Below the pieces are notes generated by a model. It made no database searches. It had not been told where the DNA came from and was given only the letters and a program-made list of their open reading frames with translations. From the NCBI GenBank assembly GCA_015277795.1, contig CP063848.1, forward strand, positions 2,852,001-2,916,000: a DNA stretch of 64,000 nt. Reading direction: 5' to 3'. Source of the DNA: Massilia sp. UMI-21 (GTDB lineage Bacteria; Pseudomonadota; Gammaproteobacteria; Burkholderiales; Burkholderiaceae_D). Shown here piece after piece: positions 17,833-26,658 of the stretch. Made by a program: the position numbers and the translations under genes. Each line of letters opens with the position of its first letter. The first letter of the stretch is position 1.

Positions 17833-18195
17833 CTAAAAACGCGGAGGCGGATCGACGACGGGAGGAATGAAACTGGAAAAGTCAGTCGGCAAGGAATGCG
17901 ACCGTTCGGGAGAACTAGAAGGTGCGCTCAGCGGCGCGAATGATGGAATCGGGGCGTAGGGGACGACGAAGTTCGAATAGCAGAGCGACTTCGATTTGCA
18001 ACAGCTTCCGTCGCTACTTTCTGCCGTGCCGGAGCGCATGTCCGGGCAATCATCTTTCTCAGCCTGGGAATCGAACTGCACTACCTGCAATTCCGCCTTC
18101 AAGTTGTGGCATGTGACAGCCGCGGTCGCATACCCATGGTACCCGACCATCAGACACAGCAAACACCAGGCGATTTTGCGGAAGATGGCAGTCAT
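17833..18195 (-). CDS. Small exported Cys-containing protein, hypothetical
   Basis: 120 aa with a signal peptide (KIAWCLLCLMVGYHGYATA) and a short mature domain. After removal of the leader, cysteines occur at VTCHNLK, DDCPDM, GSCCKSKSLCYSN. The C-terminal third is Pro/Ser-rich (SAPSSSPERSH, PPVVDPPPRF) and probably unstructured. It resembles other short metal-island exported proteins in build, but no family was recognised. It sits alone on the minus strand between the PEP-CTERM gene and a DUF305 gene. Confidence 0.6.
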   Translation of the reverse strand: MTAIFRKIAWCLLCLMVGYHGYATAAVTCHNLKAELQVVQFDSQAEKDDCPDMRSGTAESSDGSCCKSKSLCYSNFVVPYAPIPSFAPLSAPSSSPERSHSLPTDFSSFIPPVVDPPPRF

Positions 18196-18286
18196 GCAAA
18201 AACTGTAGCATCAGCCTCGATGTACCGTTGTACGATACAGATCGGCAAACCATTTCTATGGAAATGCGTGAGGAAGCGAGCATTGC

Positions 18287-18313
18287 GGCGCCGCTGCGCA
18301 TGCTCGCGGCGCC
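18287..18313 (-). terminator. GC-rich hairpin 3' of the second DUF305 gene
   Basis: GGCGCCGC (18287-18294) and GCGGCGCC (18306-18313) pair perfectly around an 11-nt loop, 14 bp after the stop of the gene at 18328. There is no T-tract, so termination is only a possibility. Confidence 0.35.
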
Positions 18314-18327
18314 ATGCCTGCAGCAGC

Positions 18328-18732
18328 TTACTTGCTTGACGCCTTGTGCTTCGCCAGCCACTGGTCGAGCTTCTTGATTTCCTTGGTCTGATCCGAAATG
18401 ACCTTCTTGGCCATTGCCTGCATCTGCGGATCCTTGCCATTCTTGAGCTGAGCCTTTGCCATGTCGATGCCGGCCTGGTGGTGCGAACGCATCATCATTG
18501 CGAAGTCATGATCGTGATCGCCGGTCATCTGCATGCTCGACATTTTCTGGTGCATGGCCTCCATCGACTGCATCATTTCGTGACCAGCCATGTCATGGTG
18601 CTGCCCCGCCTGGCCCGACGCGGCGCCGTGTTGCGCATGTTGCCCTGACTGCGCAAAGGAATTTGCGGACACACCAAAGACAAGTGCACATGCACCGGCC
18701 ATGAGAGCGATACGGGTTTGTACTGTCTTCAT
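18328..18732 (-). CDS. Exported His/Met-rich DUF305 protein
   Basis: 134 aa: a signal peptide (LMAGACALVFGVSANSFA) is followed by a His/Gln stretch (QHAQHGAASGQAGQHHD) and the DUF305 core with FAMMMRSHHQAGIDMAKA, the typical His-His helix. It is rich in Met and His, residues that bind Cu+ and Cu2+ in the periplasm. It stands alone on the minus strand, divergent from the plus-strand copper cluster that starts at 18976, so the 240-bp gap between them probably holds both promoters. A copper-binding role is inferred from composition and context. Confidence 0.8.
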   Translation of the reverse strand: MKTVQTRIALMAGACALVFGVSANSFAQSGQHAQHGAASGQAGQHHDMAGHEMMQSMEAMHQKMSSMQMTGDHDHDFAMMMRSHHQAGIDMAKAQLKNGKDPQMQAMAKKVISDQTKEIKKLDQWLAKHKASSK

Positions 18733-18975
18733 GCTCGTCTCCTTGAACTAATTGATCAGTGTGCGGCGCCGGCAAACGAACGCGGCACGTCCAGTGGGAT
18801 TCTGGAAGGAGTCCGATGACACATGCTGTGCGCTAACGCACCCTGTCTGTACATCTCTGCAAGTTGGCCATGCCCGGCCCCCTCGACACGTCATTTCGCC
18901 GCTATTCCACGCCTGTGTTTAGTCAGCCTTAAGCCTGCGCCCGGCCAAAATTGTCGTGCTATACTCACGGCATCT

Positions 18976-19404
18976 ATGAACCGCTCGATCAAGACATTTC
19001 TGGTTTGGCTACTGTTGGCCGTGCTTCCGCTGCACGCGGTTGCGGCTAGCCGTATGTCGTGCGGACCGGTTCACCCGCAGTCCAGCCAGAACCTGATCGA
19101 TGTTGGCTCACAATCCCACGAGCACATGGCCGATGCGCACGCCCATCACGGCGGCGAGCATGCAAGCCAGCCGGATGACACCTTGGCCGATGCCGATTCG
19201 GCAGACTCCAAGGCCGGAAAAAAGCCACACTCCACCTGCAGCGCCTGTTCCGCGTTCTGCCTGGGCGCCGTTGCGCCACCCTCCACCCATCTCGCGGTCC
19301 CGGCTTTCGATGGCTCCAATGCCGTTATCGTCGCGCCTGCGGCCTTCGCCGTAGGCTTCATCCAGGACGGCCCCCAGCGCCCTCCCCGGCACCAATCCGC
19401 TTAA
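18976..19404 (+). CDS. Small exported His/Cys protein of CopL/DUF2946 type
   Basis: 142 aa from ATG 18976, chosen because a signal peptide (FLVWLLLAVLPLHAVAA) starts there. The mature part has a His-rich segment (SHEHMADAHAHHGGEH) and a Cys cluster CSACSAFCLGA. This build, leader, acid/His linker and a C-x2-C near the C-terminus, recurs in front of three other metal operons of this window (44132, 44911 and 54654). Related short proteins are called CopL or DUF2946. It is the first gene of the plus-strand copper cluster. Confidence 0.6.
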   Translation: MNRSIKTFLVWLLLAVLPLHAVAASRMSCGPVHPQSSQNLIDVGSQSHEHMADAHAHHGGEHASQPDDTLADADSADSKAGKKPHSTCSACSAFCLGAVAPPSTHLAVPAFDGSNAVIVAPAAFAVGFIQDGPQRPPRHQSA

Positions 19405-19506
19405 TCGTAGGAAGAGCTGACCCGCTGTCCTCCAGCGCTGTCGTCATCGCTCTTGAGCACTCGCGCGTGCCTGTGCACGCCCTGTCACCGATTTCGAGGA
19501 TTGACC

Positions 19507-19869
19507 ATGACCTCCAAGCTTTTGGCCGCCGTTGTCGGCGCCCTGCTGGCCCTGCCGATCTACGCGCAGGCCCAGCAATCCCGTCCGTCGGCAGACCCTG
19601 CCGACCCCACTGTGGCCGTGCCGCCGACCGTATACGAATCGGTCATCGCCAGACCTTCGCCGGGTCCGCAAGACGTCCAGACGACGCCTGACAAATCCTG
19701 GCGTGCCGCAAACGATGCGGTCGCCGGCGTGCCGGGCCACGCCGGACATGGTGCGCCTGCCAGTGAGCAGAACCACAACGGTCATGGTGCAGCGCCGGCT
19801 CCGACAACGCCCGTGGCGCCTGGAAAACCGGCCAATCCTGTGCCTGTCGACCACAGCAAACACCATTAA
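19507..19869 (+). CDS. Small exported His-rich protein, hypothetical
   Basis: 120 aa from ATG 19507. A signal peptide (LAAVVGALLALPIYAQA) leads into a Pro/Ala-rich, probably unfolded chain. The C-terminal half has histidine groups GHAGHGAP, QNHNGHG and DHSKHH at the very end. No domain is recognised. It precedes the outer-membrane lipoprotein gene by 12 bp, so the two are likely co-translated. It may act as a periplasmic metal chelator for the efflux or oxidase system; that is inference from composition. Confidence 0.6.
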   Translation: MTSKLLAAVVGALLALPIYAQAQQSRPSADPADPTVAVPPTVYESVIARPSPGPQDVQTTPDKSWRAANDAVAGVPGHAGHGAPASEQNHNGHGAAPAPTTPVAPGKPANPVPVDHSKHH

Positions 19870-19881
19870 GCCGAACACATA

Positions 19882-21300
19882 ATGACAACAAAGCTTTCTA
19901 TTCCCACACTGCGCGCCGTCGCGGCAGGCGCCATGCTCGTCGCGTTGAGCGGTTGCGCCACGATTTCCAAGGACGGCGGCCTGGACGCAGTCTCATCCTT
20001 GACCGCTGAACGCACCGGCCAGGACGTCCGCCTGCCCAAGACAAATGCCGATGGCGCGGCCATCCAGGACGAACTGAACCAGCTGCTGAAACAGCCGCTT
20101 TCCGCCGACAGCGCCGTCCGCATCGCCCTGCTCAACAACCGCGGCCTGCGGGCCTCGCTCGCCGAACTGGGTGTCGCCGAGGCCGACCTGGTGCAAGCGG
20201 GCCGCATGGCCAACCCTGGCTTCAGCTTCAGCCGCATGTCCGGTGGCGGCGAGACGGAGATCGAACGCAGCGTCATGTTCGATCTCGTCGGACTCGTGAC
20301 CATCCCGATCCGTCGCGATATCGAGTCGCGCCGCTTCGAGAGTGCCAAGCTGGTCGCGGCAACCGAAGCGGTCCGGCTCGCGGCAGACACGCGCAAGGCC
20401 TACTTCAATGCCGTCGCGGCAGTGCAGTCGGCGCACTATGCGGCGCAAGTGCGTGAAGCGGCCGGCGCGAGTGCCGAACTGGCGCAGCGCATGGCAAAGG
20501 TCGGGAACCTGAGCGCCCTCGACCAGGCGCGCGAACAGGCATTCTCGAGCGAAGCCTCGACCCAGCTGGCACGTGCACGACACAGTGCGACGGCCGCGCG
20601 CGAGCAGCTTGCCCGGCTGATGGGTGTGTGGGGAGAAAACACGGCATTCCAGCTTCCGGACAAGCTGCCCGAGCTGCCGGCGGTTCCGCGAGAGGCAGGC
20701 AATATCGAGTCGCTCGCGATGCAGCAGCGCCTCGATGTGCGCCTGGCAAAGCTCGGCACCGAGTCGACTGCGCGCGCATTGGGCCTGACGAAGGCAACCG
20801 GCGTCATCAACGTCCTCGACGCGGGATACGTCAACTCGAGCAAGTCCGGCGCACCCCGGGAAAACGGATACGAGATCGAACTCGCCCTGCCGATCTTCGA
20901 CTGGGGAGGCGCACGTGTGGCGAAGGCCGAGGCGCTCTACATGCAATCGGTGCACCGCACGGCCGACACCGCCATCAATGCCCGCTCGCAGGTCCGCGAA
21001 GCGTACTCCGCCTACCGGACCACCTACGACGTCGCCAGGCAGCATCGGGACGAGCTGGTACCACTGCGGAAGAAAATCTCCGAAGAGAGCCTGCTTCGCT
21101 ACAACGGCATGCTCATGAGCGTGTTCGAATTGCTGGCCGACGCACGCGCACAGATCGCGGGCGTGAATGCGGCCATCGACGCGCAGCGCGAATTCTGGAT
21201 CGCCGAAACGGATCTGCAGGCCGCCATCAGCGGCAGCGGCGGTTCGTCGATCTCCATGGCTTCAACCGCCGCGCCCGCCGAAGGTGCGGCGGAACACTAA
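19882..21300 (+). CDS. TolC-family outer-membrane efflux lipoprotein (CusC-like)
   Basis: 472 aa. The lipobox ALSGCA places the acylated cysteine at residue 25. The mature part shows the repeated helical pattern of outer-membrane factors (IALLNNRGLRASLAELGVAE, later ALPIFDWGGARVAKAEALY). It would form the trimeric exit duct of an RND or other efflux system. In this cluster no RND pump or adaptor follows; the next gene is a multicopper oxidase, an arrangement seen in copper islands where the duct works with a distant pump. Confidence 0.85.
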   Translation: MTTKLSIPTLRAVAAGAMLVALSGCATISKDGGLDAVSSLTAERTGQDVRLPKTNADGAAIQDELNQLLKQPLSADSAVRIALLNNRGLRASLAELGVAEADLVQAGRMANPGFSFSRMSGGGETEIERSVMFDLVGLVTIPIRRDIESRRFESAKLVAATEAVRLAADTRKAYFNAVAAVQSAHYAAQVREAAGASAELAQRMAKVGNLSALDQAREQAFSSEASTQLARARHSATAAREQLARLMGVWGENTAFQLPDKLPELPAVPREAGNIESLAMQQRLDVRLAKLGTESTARALGLTKATGVINVLDAGYVNSSKSGAPRENGYEIELALPIFDWGGARVAKAEALYMQSVHRTADTAINARSQVREAYSAYRTTYDVARQHRDELVPLRKKISEESLLRYNGMLMSVFELLADARAQIAGVNAAIDAQREFWIAETDLQAAISGSGGSSISMASTAAPAEGAAEH

Positions 21301-21318
21301 ACAAGGAATGAATCAGCA

Positions 21319-22713
21319 ATGAGTTCTCGTCGAGATTTCTTCACTGGCGCAGCCGCCCTGGTCGGCGCCGGACTGGTGAGCCGCGCCGGCGCGGCCACCC
21401 TCCCCGAAGCCCCGATCATGACCAGCGCGGCCACCCAGCCGCCGCCACCGCCGCCGAACGGCCGGCCGTACAATCCGGTCGTCACCCTGAACGGCTGGTC
21501 GCTGCCCTGGCGCATGAACAACGGCGTCAAGGAGTTCCACCTGATCGCCGAACCGGTGGTGCGCGAGATCGCGCCTGGCATGAAGGCGAACCTGTGGGGC
21601 TACAACGGCCAGAGCCCGGGGCCGACCATCGAGGTGGTGGAAGGCGACCGGGTGCGCATCTTCGTCACCAACAAACTGCCGGAGCACACCAGCATCCATT
21701 GGCACGGCCAGCGCCTGCCGAACGGCATGGACGGCGTCACGGGTCTGAACCAGCCGGGCATCCAGCCGGGTAAGACCTTCGTCTACGAGTTCGTCGCTCG
21801 CCGCCCGGGTACCTTCATGTACCACCCGCATGCCGACGAGATGGTGCAGATGGCGATGGGCATGATGGGCTTCTGGGTCACCCACCCGAAGAACCCGGCC
21901 CATCACAAGGTCGACCGCGATTTCGTGTTCCTGCTGAACGCCTACGACATCGAGCCGGGCAGCTACACGCCGCGCGTCAACGAGATGCTCGACTTTAACA
22001 TCTGGACCTTCAACAGCCGCGCCTTCCCGGGCATCGACACGATGAACGTACGCCAGGGCGACCGTGTGCGCATCCGCGCCGGCAACCTGACGATGACGAA
22101 CCACCCGATCCACCTGCACGGGCACGAATTCGAGGTGACCGGCACCGACGGCGGCTGGACCCGGCCGGAGTCGCGTTGGCCAGAAGTCACCACCGACGTC
22201 GCCGTGGGCCAGATGCGCGCCATCGAGTTCATCGCGGACGAGCCTGGCGACTGGGCCTTCCACTGCCACAAGTCGCACCACACCATGAATGCGATGGGCC
22301 ACGACGTCCCGACCCTGATCGGCGTCGACCACCGTGGGGTCGCCGAGAAGATCACGAAGCTCGTGCCCGATTACATGGTCATGGGCGAGAAAGGCGGCTC
22401 GATGGGCGACATGGAGATGCCGCTCCCGGAAAATACCCTGCCGATGATGACCGGCCAGGGCCCTTTCGGCGGCGTCGAGATGGGCGGCATGTTCACCGTG
22501 CTGAAGGTACGCAAGGACCAGAAGCCGGGCGACTACAAGGATCCGGGCTGGTACAAGCATCCGGCCGGCACCGTTGCCTACGAATGGAAGGGCGAGGCCC
22601 CGGCAGCAGTGCGCAGCCAGAGCGCCGGCGGTCAGGCGATGCCGGCTGCGAAGAAGACACCCGATGTGGAAGTCACCGTGCGCAAGCCGACGGGCCACAA
22701 GGGCCATCACTAA
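21319..22713 (+). CDS. Multicopper oxidase, Tat-exported, copper resistance type
   Basis: 464 aa with a Tat leader (SSRRDFFTGAAALVGAG). All four copper motifs are present: HWHG at 127-130, HPH at 169-171, HPIHLHGH at 262-269, and HCH at 315-317 with H321 and M326 completing the type 1 site. It should oxidise Cu+ to the less toxic Cu2+ in the periplasm. A Met-rich segment near the C-terminus (MGEKGGSMGDMEM) is typical of cuprous oxidases. It lies 18 bp after the OMF gene and upstream of DUF411, CusF-like, copC and copD, so these form a periplasmic copper operon. Confidence 0.9.
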   Translation: MSSRRDFFTGAAALVGAGLVSRAGAATLPEAPIMTSAATQPPPPPPNGRPYNPVVTLNGWSLPWRMNNGVKEFHLIAEPVVREIAPGMKANLWGYNGQSPGPTIEVVEGDRVRIFVTNKLPEHTSIHWHGQRLPNGMDGVTGLNQPGIQPGKTFVYEFVARRPGTFMYHPHADEMVQMAMGMMGFWVTHPKNPAHHKVDRDFVFLLNAYDIEPGSYTPRVNEMLDFNIWTFNSRAFPGIDTMNVRQGDRVRIRAGNLTMTNHPIHLHGHEFEVTGTDGGWTRPESRWPEVTTDVAVGQMRAIEFIADEPGDWAFHCHKSHHTMNAMGHDVPTLIGVDHRGVAEKITKLVPDYMVMGEKGGSMGDMEMPLPENTLPMMTGQGPFGGVEMGGMFTVLKVRKDQKPGDYKDPGWYKHPAGTVAYEWKGEAPAAVRSQSAGGQAMPAAKKTPDVEVTVRKPTGHKGHH

Positions 22714-22736
22714 TCGTAACGGGAAAGGACGAACTC

Positions 22737-23180
22737 ATGATCCGACGACTAGCAAGCAAAACAGCACTCGCCGCCGCCTTGTGCGCTCCGGTGCTCGCAA
22801 TGGCGGCCGCACCGGTCATCGACGTCTTCAAGAGCGCCTCGTGCGGGTGCTGCACCGCCTGGGTGGAGCACCTGAAATCGAATGGCTTCAAGACCAGGGT
22901 GGTCAACGTCGACAACCCTTCGGACTACCGCGAACGCGGTGGAATCCCGAACGAACTCGGCTCCTGCCATACCGGAATGGTGGGCGGCTACGCCATCGAG
23001 GGCCACATTCCGGCGAGCGACATCAAGCGCCTGCTTGCCGAGAAGCCCAAAGCGAAAGGACTGGCCGTTCCGGCGATGCCGCTCGGCTCACCGGGCATGG
23101 AAGGCCCGCGCAAGGATCCGTTCGACGTCCTGCTGGTACAGGTCAACGGCAGCACCAAAGTATTCAAGCACTACAACTGA
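22737..23180 (+). CDS. Exported DUF411 metal-binding protein
   Basis: 147 aa. The leader (ALAAALCAPVLAMA) is followed by the DUF411 core: FKSASCGCCTAWVEHLKSNG with C36, C38 and C39, then IPNELGSCHTGMVGGYAIEG with a conserved C-H pair. DUF411 proteins have a thioredoxin-like fold, are found in most copper and silver islands, and are thought to bind the metal in the periplasm. It starts 23 bp after the oxidase gene with GGAAAGGA ahead of the ATG, so it belongs to the same operon. Confidence 0.88.
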   Translation: MIRRLASKTALAAALCAPVLAMAAAPVIDVFKSASCGCCTAWVEHLKSNGFKTRVVNVDNPSDYRERGGIPNELGSCHTGMVGGYAIEGHIPASDIKRLLAEKPKAKGLAVPAMPLGSPGMEGPRKDPFDVLLVQVNGSTKVFKHYN

Positions 23181-23212
23181 ACGCTATTTCTTCACCAACG
23201 AAAGGAATGAAC

Positions 23213-23569
23213 ATGAACGCATTTTCGAAACTGACTCTTGCTATCACCCTGGCCGCCGCAGCTTCCGTTGCCGCCGCCCAGAACGGCGCCCACAGCGGCC
23301 ATGGCGCTCATGACGCACATGCTGGCCATGCGGCACCGGCGACGGCCGAACTCACCGAAGGCGAAGTCAAGAAGATCGACAAGGAGGCAGGCAAGATCAC
23401 GCTGCGCCATGGCGAACTGAAGAACCTGAACATGTCCGCCATGACGATGGTGTTCCGCGTCAAGGATCCGGCCATGCTTGACCAGGTGAAGGCGGGCGAC
23501 AAGGTCAAGTTCGCAGCCGACCGCGTCAACGGTGCAGTCACGATCGTCCAGCTCCAGGCTGCCAAGTAA
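23213..23569 (+). CDS. cusF: CusF-like periplasmic copper-binding protein with W-to-M change
   Basis: 118 aa: signal peptide, a His-rich linker (HSGHGAHDAHAGHA) and the CusF OB-fold. The copper ligands are visible as His66 and the Met pair in AMTM. The tryptophan that caps Cu+ in E. coli CusF (NWPAMTM pattern) is replaced by Met (LNMSAMTM). I start at ATG 23213 because AAAGGA has a good distance to it; an ATG at 23207 is in frame. CusF carries Cu+ or Ag+ to efflux adaptors. Neighbours are DUF411 and copC. Confidence 0.85.
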   Translation: MNAFSKLTLAITLAAAASVAAAQNGAHSGHGAHDAHAGHAAPATAELTEGEVKKIDKEAGKITLRHGELKNLNMSAMTMVFRVKDPAMLDQVKAGDKVKFAADRVNGAVTIVQLQAAK

Positions 23570-23633
23570 GCAGCATCCGCGAACCAGGGCTCGATACGCC
23601 TGATCGCGTTTTTCGAGCCTTCCAGGAGATAGC

Positions 23634-23999
23634 ATGAAAACCAAATCCTTCTTTGCAGCGGCAGTAGCAGTTCTCGGACTGGTGGCCACTTCCGCGGCAT
23701 CCGCTCACGCCAAACTCGAGTCTTCTGCGCCACTGGCCAATGCAGTGGTGAGTCCGGCGCCTTCGCAGGTTCGCCTCCAGTTCAGCGAGCAGCTTGAGCT
23801 GCCGTTCAGCAAGGTCAAACTGATCGACGAGAAAGGTGCCGTCGTCGAGCCAAGCAAGACCGCCCTGGACGATGCCAATCCCAAGGTGTTGGTGGCGACG
23901 GTTCCGACCCTGCATTCCGGGGCCTGGCGTGTCCAATGGTCCACCGTCACCCGGGACGGCCACAAGGTCAAAGGCCAGTTCGACTTTCGGGTAAAGTGA
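23634..23999 (+). CDS. copC: CopC periplasmic copper-binding protein
   Basis: 121 aa, the usual CopC size. The signal peptide is cut at SASA|HAKLES, giving the N-terminal histidine that is a copper ligand in CopC. The rest is the cupredoxin-like beta barrel (VRLQFSEQLELPFSKVKL) ending WSTVTRDGHKVKGQF, whose Asp-Gly-His provides further Cu2+ ligands. The Met-rich Cu+ site of the Pseudomonas protein is absent, so this is the Cu2+-only type. copD follows after one base. Confidence 0.92.
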   Translation: MKTKSFFAAAVAVLGLVATSAASAHAKLESSAPLANAVVSPAPSQVRLQFSEQLELPFSKVKLIDEKGAVVEPSKTALDDANPKVLVATVPTLHSGAWRVQWSTVTRDGHKVKGQFDFRVK

Positions 24000-24000
24000 C

Positions 24001-24939
24001 ATGGAGTCCGACCTCACACTGGCTCAACGCTTCGTCACGGTCGTCCTGAACCTGTCGCTGGCCATCCTTGTCGGCGCCAGCGCAGCCCATGTCTGGCTGC
24101 GCAGCGCACGGTCGGCATGGGGAATCGGCCTGGTCCCGCGCTTGCGCAAGGTCTTGGTCTTCGCCGTCGCGGCGGCAGCGATGGCGTATGTCGCAGTGCT
24201 GTGGCTCGAAGCGGCATCGATGGCGGAGGTACCGGTAAGCGAGGCCTTCCCTGCAGTGCGGTCCGTTATCACCGCCACTCATTACGGCCTCGCCTGGATG
24301 ATCGGCGCAGCAGCGCTGCTGGTCGTCTCCTTCACCCTTCGCACACGCAATGGTGTCCGGCCGAGTGCTGCAGCGCCGCTCATCCGTGCAGCGGCGCTCG
24401 GCGTACTGCTATATGCCCGCAGTATGGTGAGCCACGCCGGCGCCGCAGGTGATTTCACCTGGTCTGTGCTGGTCGACTGGGTCCATCTTGTCCTAGTCAG
24501 CCTTTGGGTAGGCGAAGTCATCGTCGCCGGCCTGGTCACGCTGCGCTCCCCGCCTGAATGGGAGTCGAAGAACCGGGGCGAATGCGCCCGCTTCATCACA
24601 TCGCTGTCGACATCGGCCACTGTCGCCCTGGTCGGCATCTTCATCACGGGTGTCCTGAGCGCCTGGCGCGGGCTGGGAAGCTTCGAGAACGTCCTCGGCA
24701 ATCCATACGGAACGACCCTGCTCATCAAGGTCGGACTGGTGCTGTGCGCAGCCGCGCTGGGTGGCCTGAACCGGTTCGTCGTGATGCCGAAGCTGCTGGC
24801 ACAACTGCGCAAACCGAAGCCGGAAGGCGGGGCCAATGGGAAGTTCGCCCTGATCCTTCAGCTCGAAGCTGTCATCCTGGTGGCCGTGCTCATCGCAGCT
24901 GCCGTCCTGAGTTCCACCTCACCGCCAACGGCGTCGTGA
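24001..24939 (+). CDS. copD: CopD inner-membrane copper protein
   Basis: 312 aa, about eight hydrophobic spans. Membrane histidines occur in the expected helices (VGASAAHVWL, SVITATHYGLAWM, SMVSHAGAAGDF, LVDWVHLVL). CopD works with CopC in moving copper across the inner membrane. The start codon lies one base after the copC stop, so both are translated together. In this cluster they are the only candidates for copper import; the other genes detoxify. Confidence 0.9.
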   Translation: MESDLTLAQRFVTVVLNLSLAILVGASAAHVWLRSARSAWGIGLVPRLRKVLVFAVAAAAMAYVAVLWLEAASMAEVPVSEAFPAVRSVITATHYGLAWMIGAAALLVVSFTLRTRNGVRPSAAAPLIRAAALGVLLYARSMVSHAGAAGDFTWSVLVDWVHLVLVSLWVGEVIVAGLVTLRSPPEWESKNRGECARFITSLSTSATVALVGIFITGVLSAWRGLGSFENVLGNPYGTTLLIKVGLVLCAAALGGLNRFVVMPKLLAQLRKPKPEGGANGKFALILQLEAVILVAVLIAAAVLSSTSPPTAS

Positions 24940-24964
24940 GCACTTCTTCGTCCAAGGGATAATA

Positions 24965-25408
24965 ATGAAAAGCAAAACCATTCCGGCTCTCGTCCTGAGC
25001 GCCCTCCTCATTGCGGTTTCTTCGGCAAGCCAGGCGGCGTCACCGAAAGAGACGCTCGCATCCTTCCATGAAGCCCTCACCAGCGGCGACAAGGCGAAGG
25101 CGCTCAGCCTGCTTTCCCCGGAGATTGCGATCTACGAATCAGGCTACGTCGAGCGATCCCGAGATGAATACGCCAGCCATCATCTAGGCGGCGACATGGA
25201 ATTTGCCAAGAACTCGACCCGGAAAGTGCTGAAGCAGACCGAGCGCATCGATGGGAATACCGCTGTCGTGTGGGAAGAATCCGAAACCACGGGTACGTCT
25301 CGGGGAAAACCGGTGCACGTTTTTGGAACCGGCACGGCAGTCCTTGAAAAAAAAGGCGATTCCTGGTCCATCGTTCACGTGCACTGGTCTTCCAAGAAAG
25401 CGAAGTGA
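24965..25408 (+). CDS. Exported NTF2-like (SnoaL/DUF4440) protein
   Basis: 147 aa with a signal peptide (LVLSALLIAVSSASQA) and one NTF2-like cone domain: ETLASFHEALTSGDKAKAL at the start and a C-terminal sheet ending GDSWSIVHVHWSSK. The closing His-x-His-W is often seen in members found beside copC/copD. No catalytic set is evident, so it is probably a binding protein of unknown ligand. It follows copD by 25 bp, is the last gene of the plus-strand copper operon, and is followed by hairpins. Confidence 0.78.
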   Translation: MKSKTIPALVLSALLIAVSSASQAASPKETLASFHEALTSGDKAKALSLLSPEIAIYESGYVERSRDEYASHHLGGDMEFAKNSTRKVLKQTERIDGNTAVVWEESETTGTSRGKPVHVFGTGTAVLEKKGDSWSIVHVHWSSKKAK

Positions 25409-25409
25409 T

Positions 25410-25499
25410 CACCGCAGGGCTGTGCAAACACAGCTCGCGGTGCGAGGAACATGGTACCTGCGAGCAGATCGGAATGTCCGCATGCAGCGCGGCGGACAT
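25410..25499. terminator. Two hairpins between convergent copper and arsenic operons
   Basis: CACCGC (25410-25415) pairs with GCGGTG (25437-25442), with an inner GCTGTG/CACAGC stem. A second perfect stem, ATGTCCGC/GCGGACAT, spans 25474-25499. They lie between the plus-strand NTF2-like gene and the minus-strand arsH, so they likely end both transcripts. Neither has a T-tract. Confidence 0.5.
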
Positions 25500-25510
25500 C
25501 CATCCTCCGG

Positions 25511-26227
25511 TCAAAGTCTGTTGATCTGCTGGTCGATTGCCTTTTGCGCATGCTCGTTTCGCTCGCTGTACCGGTCGGTCAGGTAATCGGTCCGGCCACG
25601 CATCAACAGCGTGATCTTGAATAGCTCTTCCATCACATCGACGATGCGGTCGTAATAAGCCGATGGGCGCATGCGTCCTTCGTCGTCGAACTCCTTGTAC
25701 GCCATCGGCACCGAAGACTGGTTCGGGATCGTGAACATGCGCATCCAGCGTCCCAGCAGGCGCAGGGTATTCACGACATTGAACGACTGCGACCCGCCGC
25801 ACACCTGCATCACCGCCAGGGTACGTCCCTGGCTGGGGCGTACCGCCCCCATTTCCAGCGGAATCCAGTCGATCTGGTTTTTCATCACGGCCGTAATCGC
25901 ACCGTGACGTTCGGGGCTGCACCACACCTGGCCTTCCGACCACATGCACAACTCGCGCAGCTCGACCACCTTCGGATGTGTCTCAGGCACGCTTCCCACC
26001 ATCGGCAGTTCCATCGGATCGAAAATCTTCACCTCGGCGCCGAAGTGTTCCAGGATCCGGGCGGCCTCGTAGGTGAGGAAGCGGCTGAACGAGCGCTCGC
26101 GCAAGGAGCCATACAGCATGAGAATGCGCGGCGGATGGCTCATGTCGCCGACCTGCGCGAGCTTCTCCAGCGTCGGCTGGTCCAGCAACTCCGGCTTGAT
26201 GTTGGGGAGATTCGGGATCTTGTTCAT
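25511..26227 (-). CDS. arsH: ArsH NADPH-dependent FMN reductase / organoarsenical oxidase
   Basis: 238 aa from ATG 26227, which overlaps the arsC stop (ATGA). The flavodoxin-like fold is visible: [15 protein letters not shown] (FMN phosphate loop), [21 protein letters not shown] and [20 protein letters not shown]. ArsH oxidises trivalent methyl- or aryl-arsenicals to the less toxic pentavalent forms. It is the last gene of the minus-strand ars operon. Confidence 0.93.
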   Translation of the reverse strand: MNKIPNLPNIKPELLDQPTLEKLAQVGDMSHPPRILMLYGSLRERSFSRFLTYEAARILEHFGAEVKIFDPMELPMVGSVPETHPKVVELRELCMWSEGQVWCSPERHGAITAVMKNQIDWIPLEMGAVRPSQGRTLAVMQVCGGSQSFNVVNTLRLLGRWMRMFTIPNQSSVPMAYKEFDDEGRMRPSAYYDRIVDVMEELFKITLLMRGRTDYLTDRYSERNEHAQKAIDQQINRL

Positions 26228-26646
26228 TTGATTCGCTTTCCTTCGGCGTTCACAACTGGCTCGCCGTCTTCTTTCGTGAATGCGCCCTGCTGCTGGGCAG
26301 GAAAAATGTCGAGCACGGCTTCCGACGGCCGGCACAGCCGCACGCCGAGCGGCGTAACGACGAACGGGCGATTGATCAGGATCGGATGGGCGAGCATCGC
26401 ATCGAGCAGCTGCTCGTCCGTCATGGCCGGATTGTCCAGGCCGAGCTCGAGGAAGGGCGTACCCTTCTCGCGAACTGCGCCCCGCACCGTCACCCCGGCG
26501 CGCTGGATCAGGTCGGCCAAGGTCACACGATCAGGCGGATTGTTCAGGTACTCGATCACGGTCGGTTCGATCCCCGCATTGCGGATCAGGCCGAGCGTGT
26601 TGCGCGAGGTGCCGCATGCAGGGTTATGGAAAATCGTGACGTCCAT
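26224..26646 (-). CDS. arsC: Arsenate reductase, glutaredoxin-dependent (ArsC, Spx/ArsC fold)
   Basis: 140 aa. The active-site Cys is in [17 protein letters not shown] (C11), and the anion-binding residues are in [14 protein letters not shown] and [11 protein letters not shown]. This type reduces arsenate to arsenite with glutathione and glutaredoxin, unrelated to the three phosphatase-type reductases upstream. It starts 12 bp after arsB and is coupled to arsH. Confidence 0.94.
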   Translation of the reverse strand: MDVTIFHNPACGTSRNTLGLIRNAGIEPTVIEYLNNPPDRVTLADLIQRAGVTVRGAVREKGTPFLELGLDNPAMTDEQLLDAMLAHPILINRPFVVTPLGVRLCRPSEAVLDIFPAQQQGAFTKEDGEPVVNAEGKRIK

Positions 26647-26658
26647 GGTGACTCCTTT

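Noticed and set aside
21313..22710. Minus-strand open frame of 465 codons opposite the multicopper oxidase
   Set aside because: Antisense shadow rich in His/Arg/Val; the plus frame has all four copper motifs.
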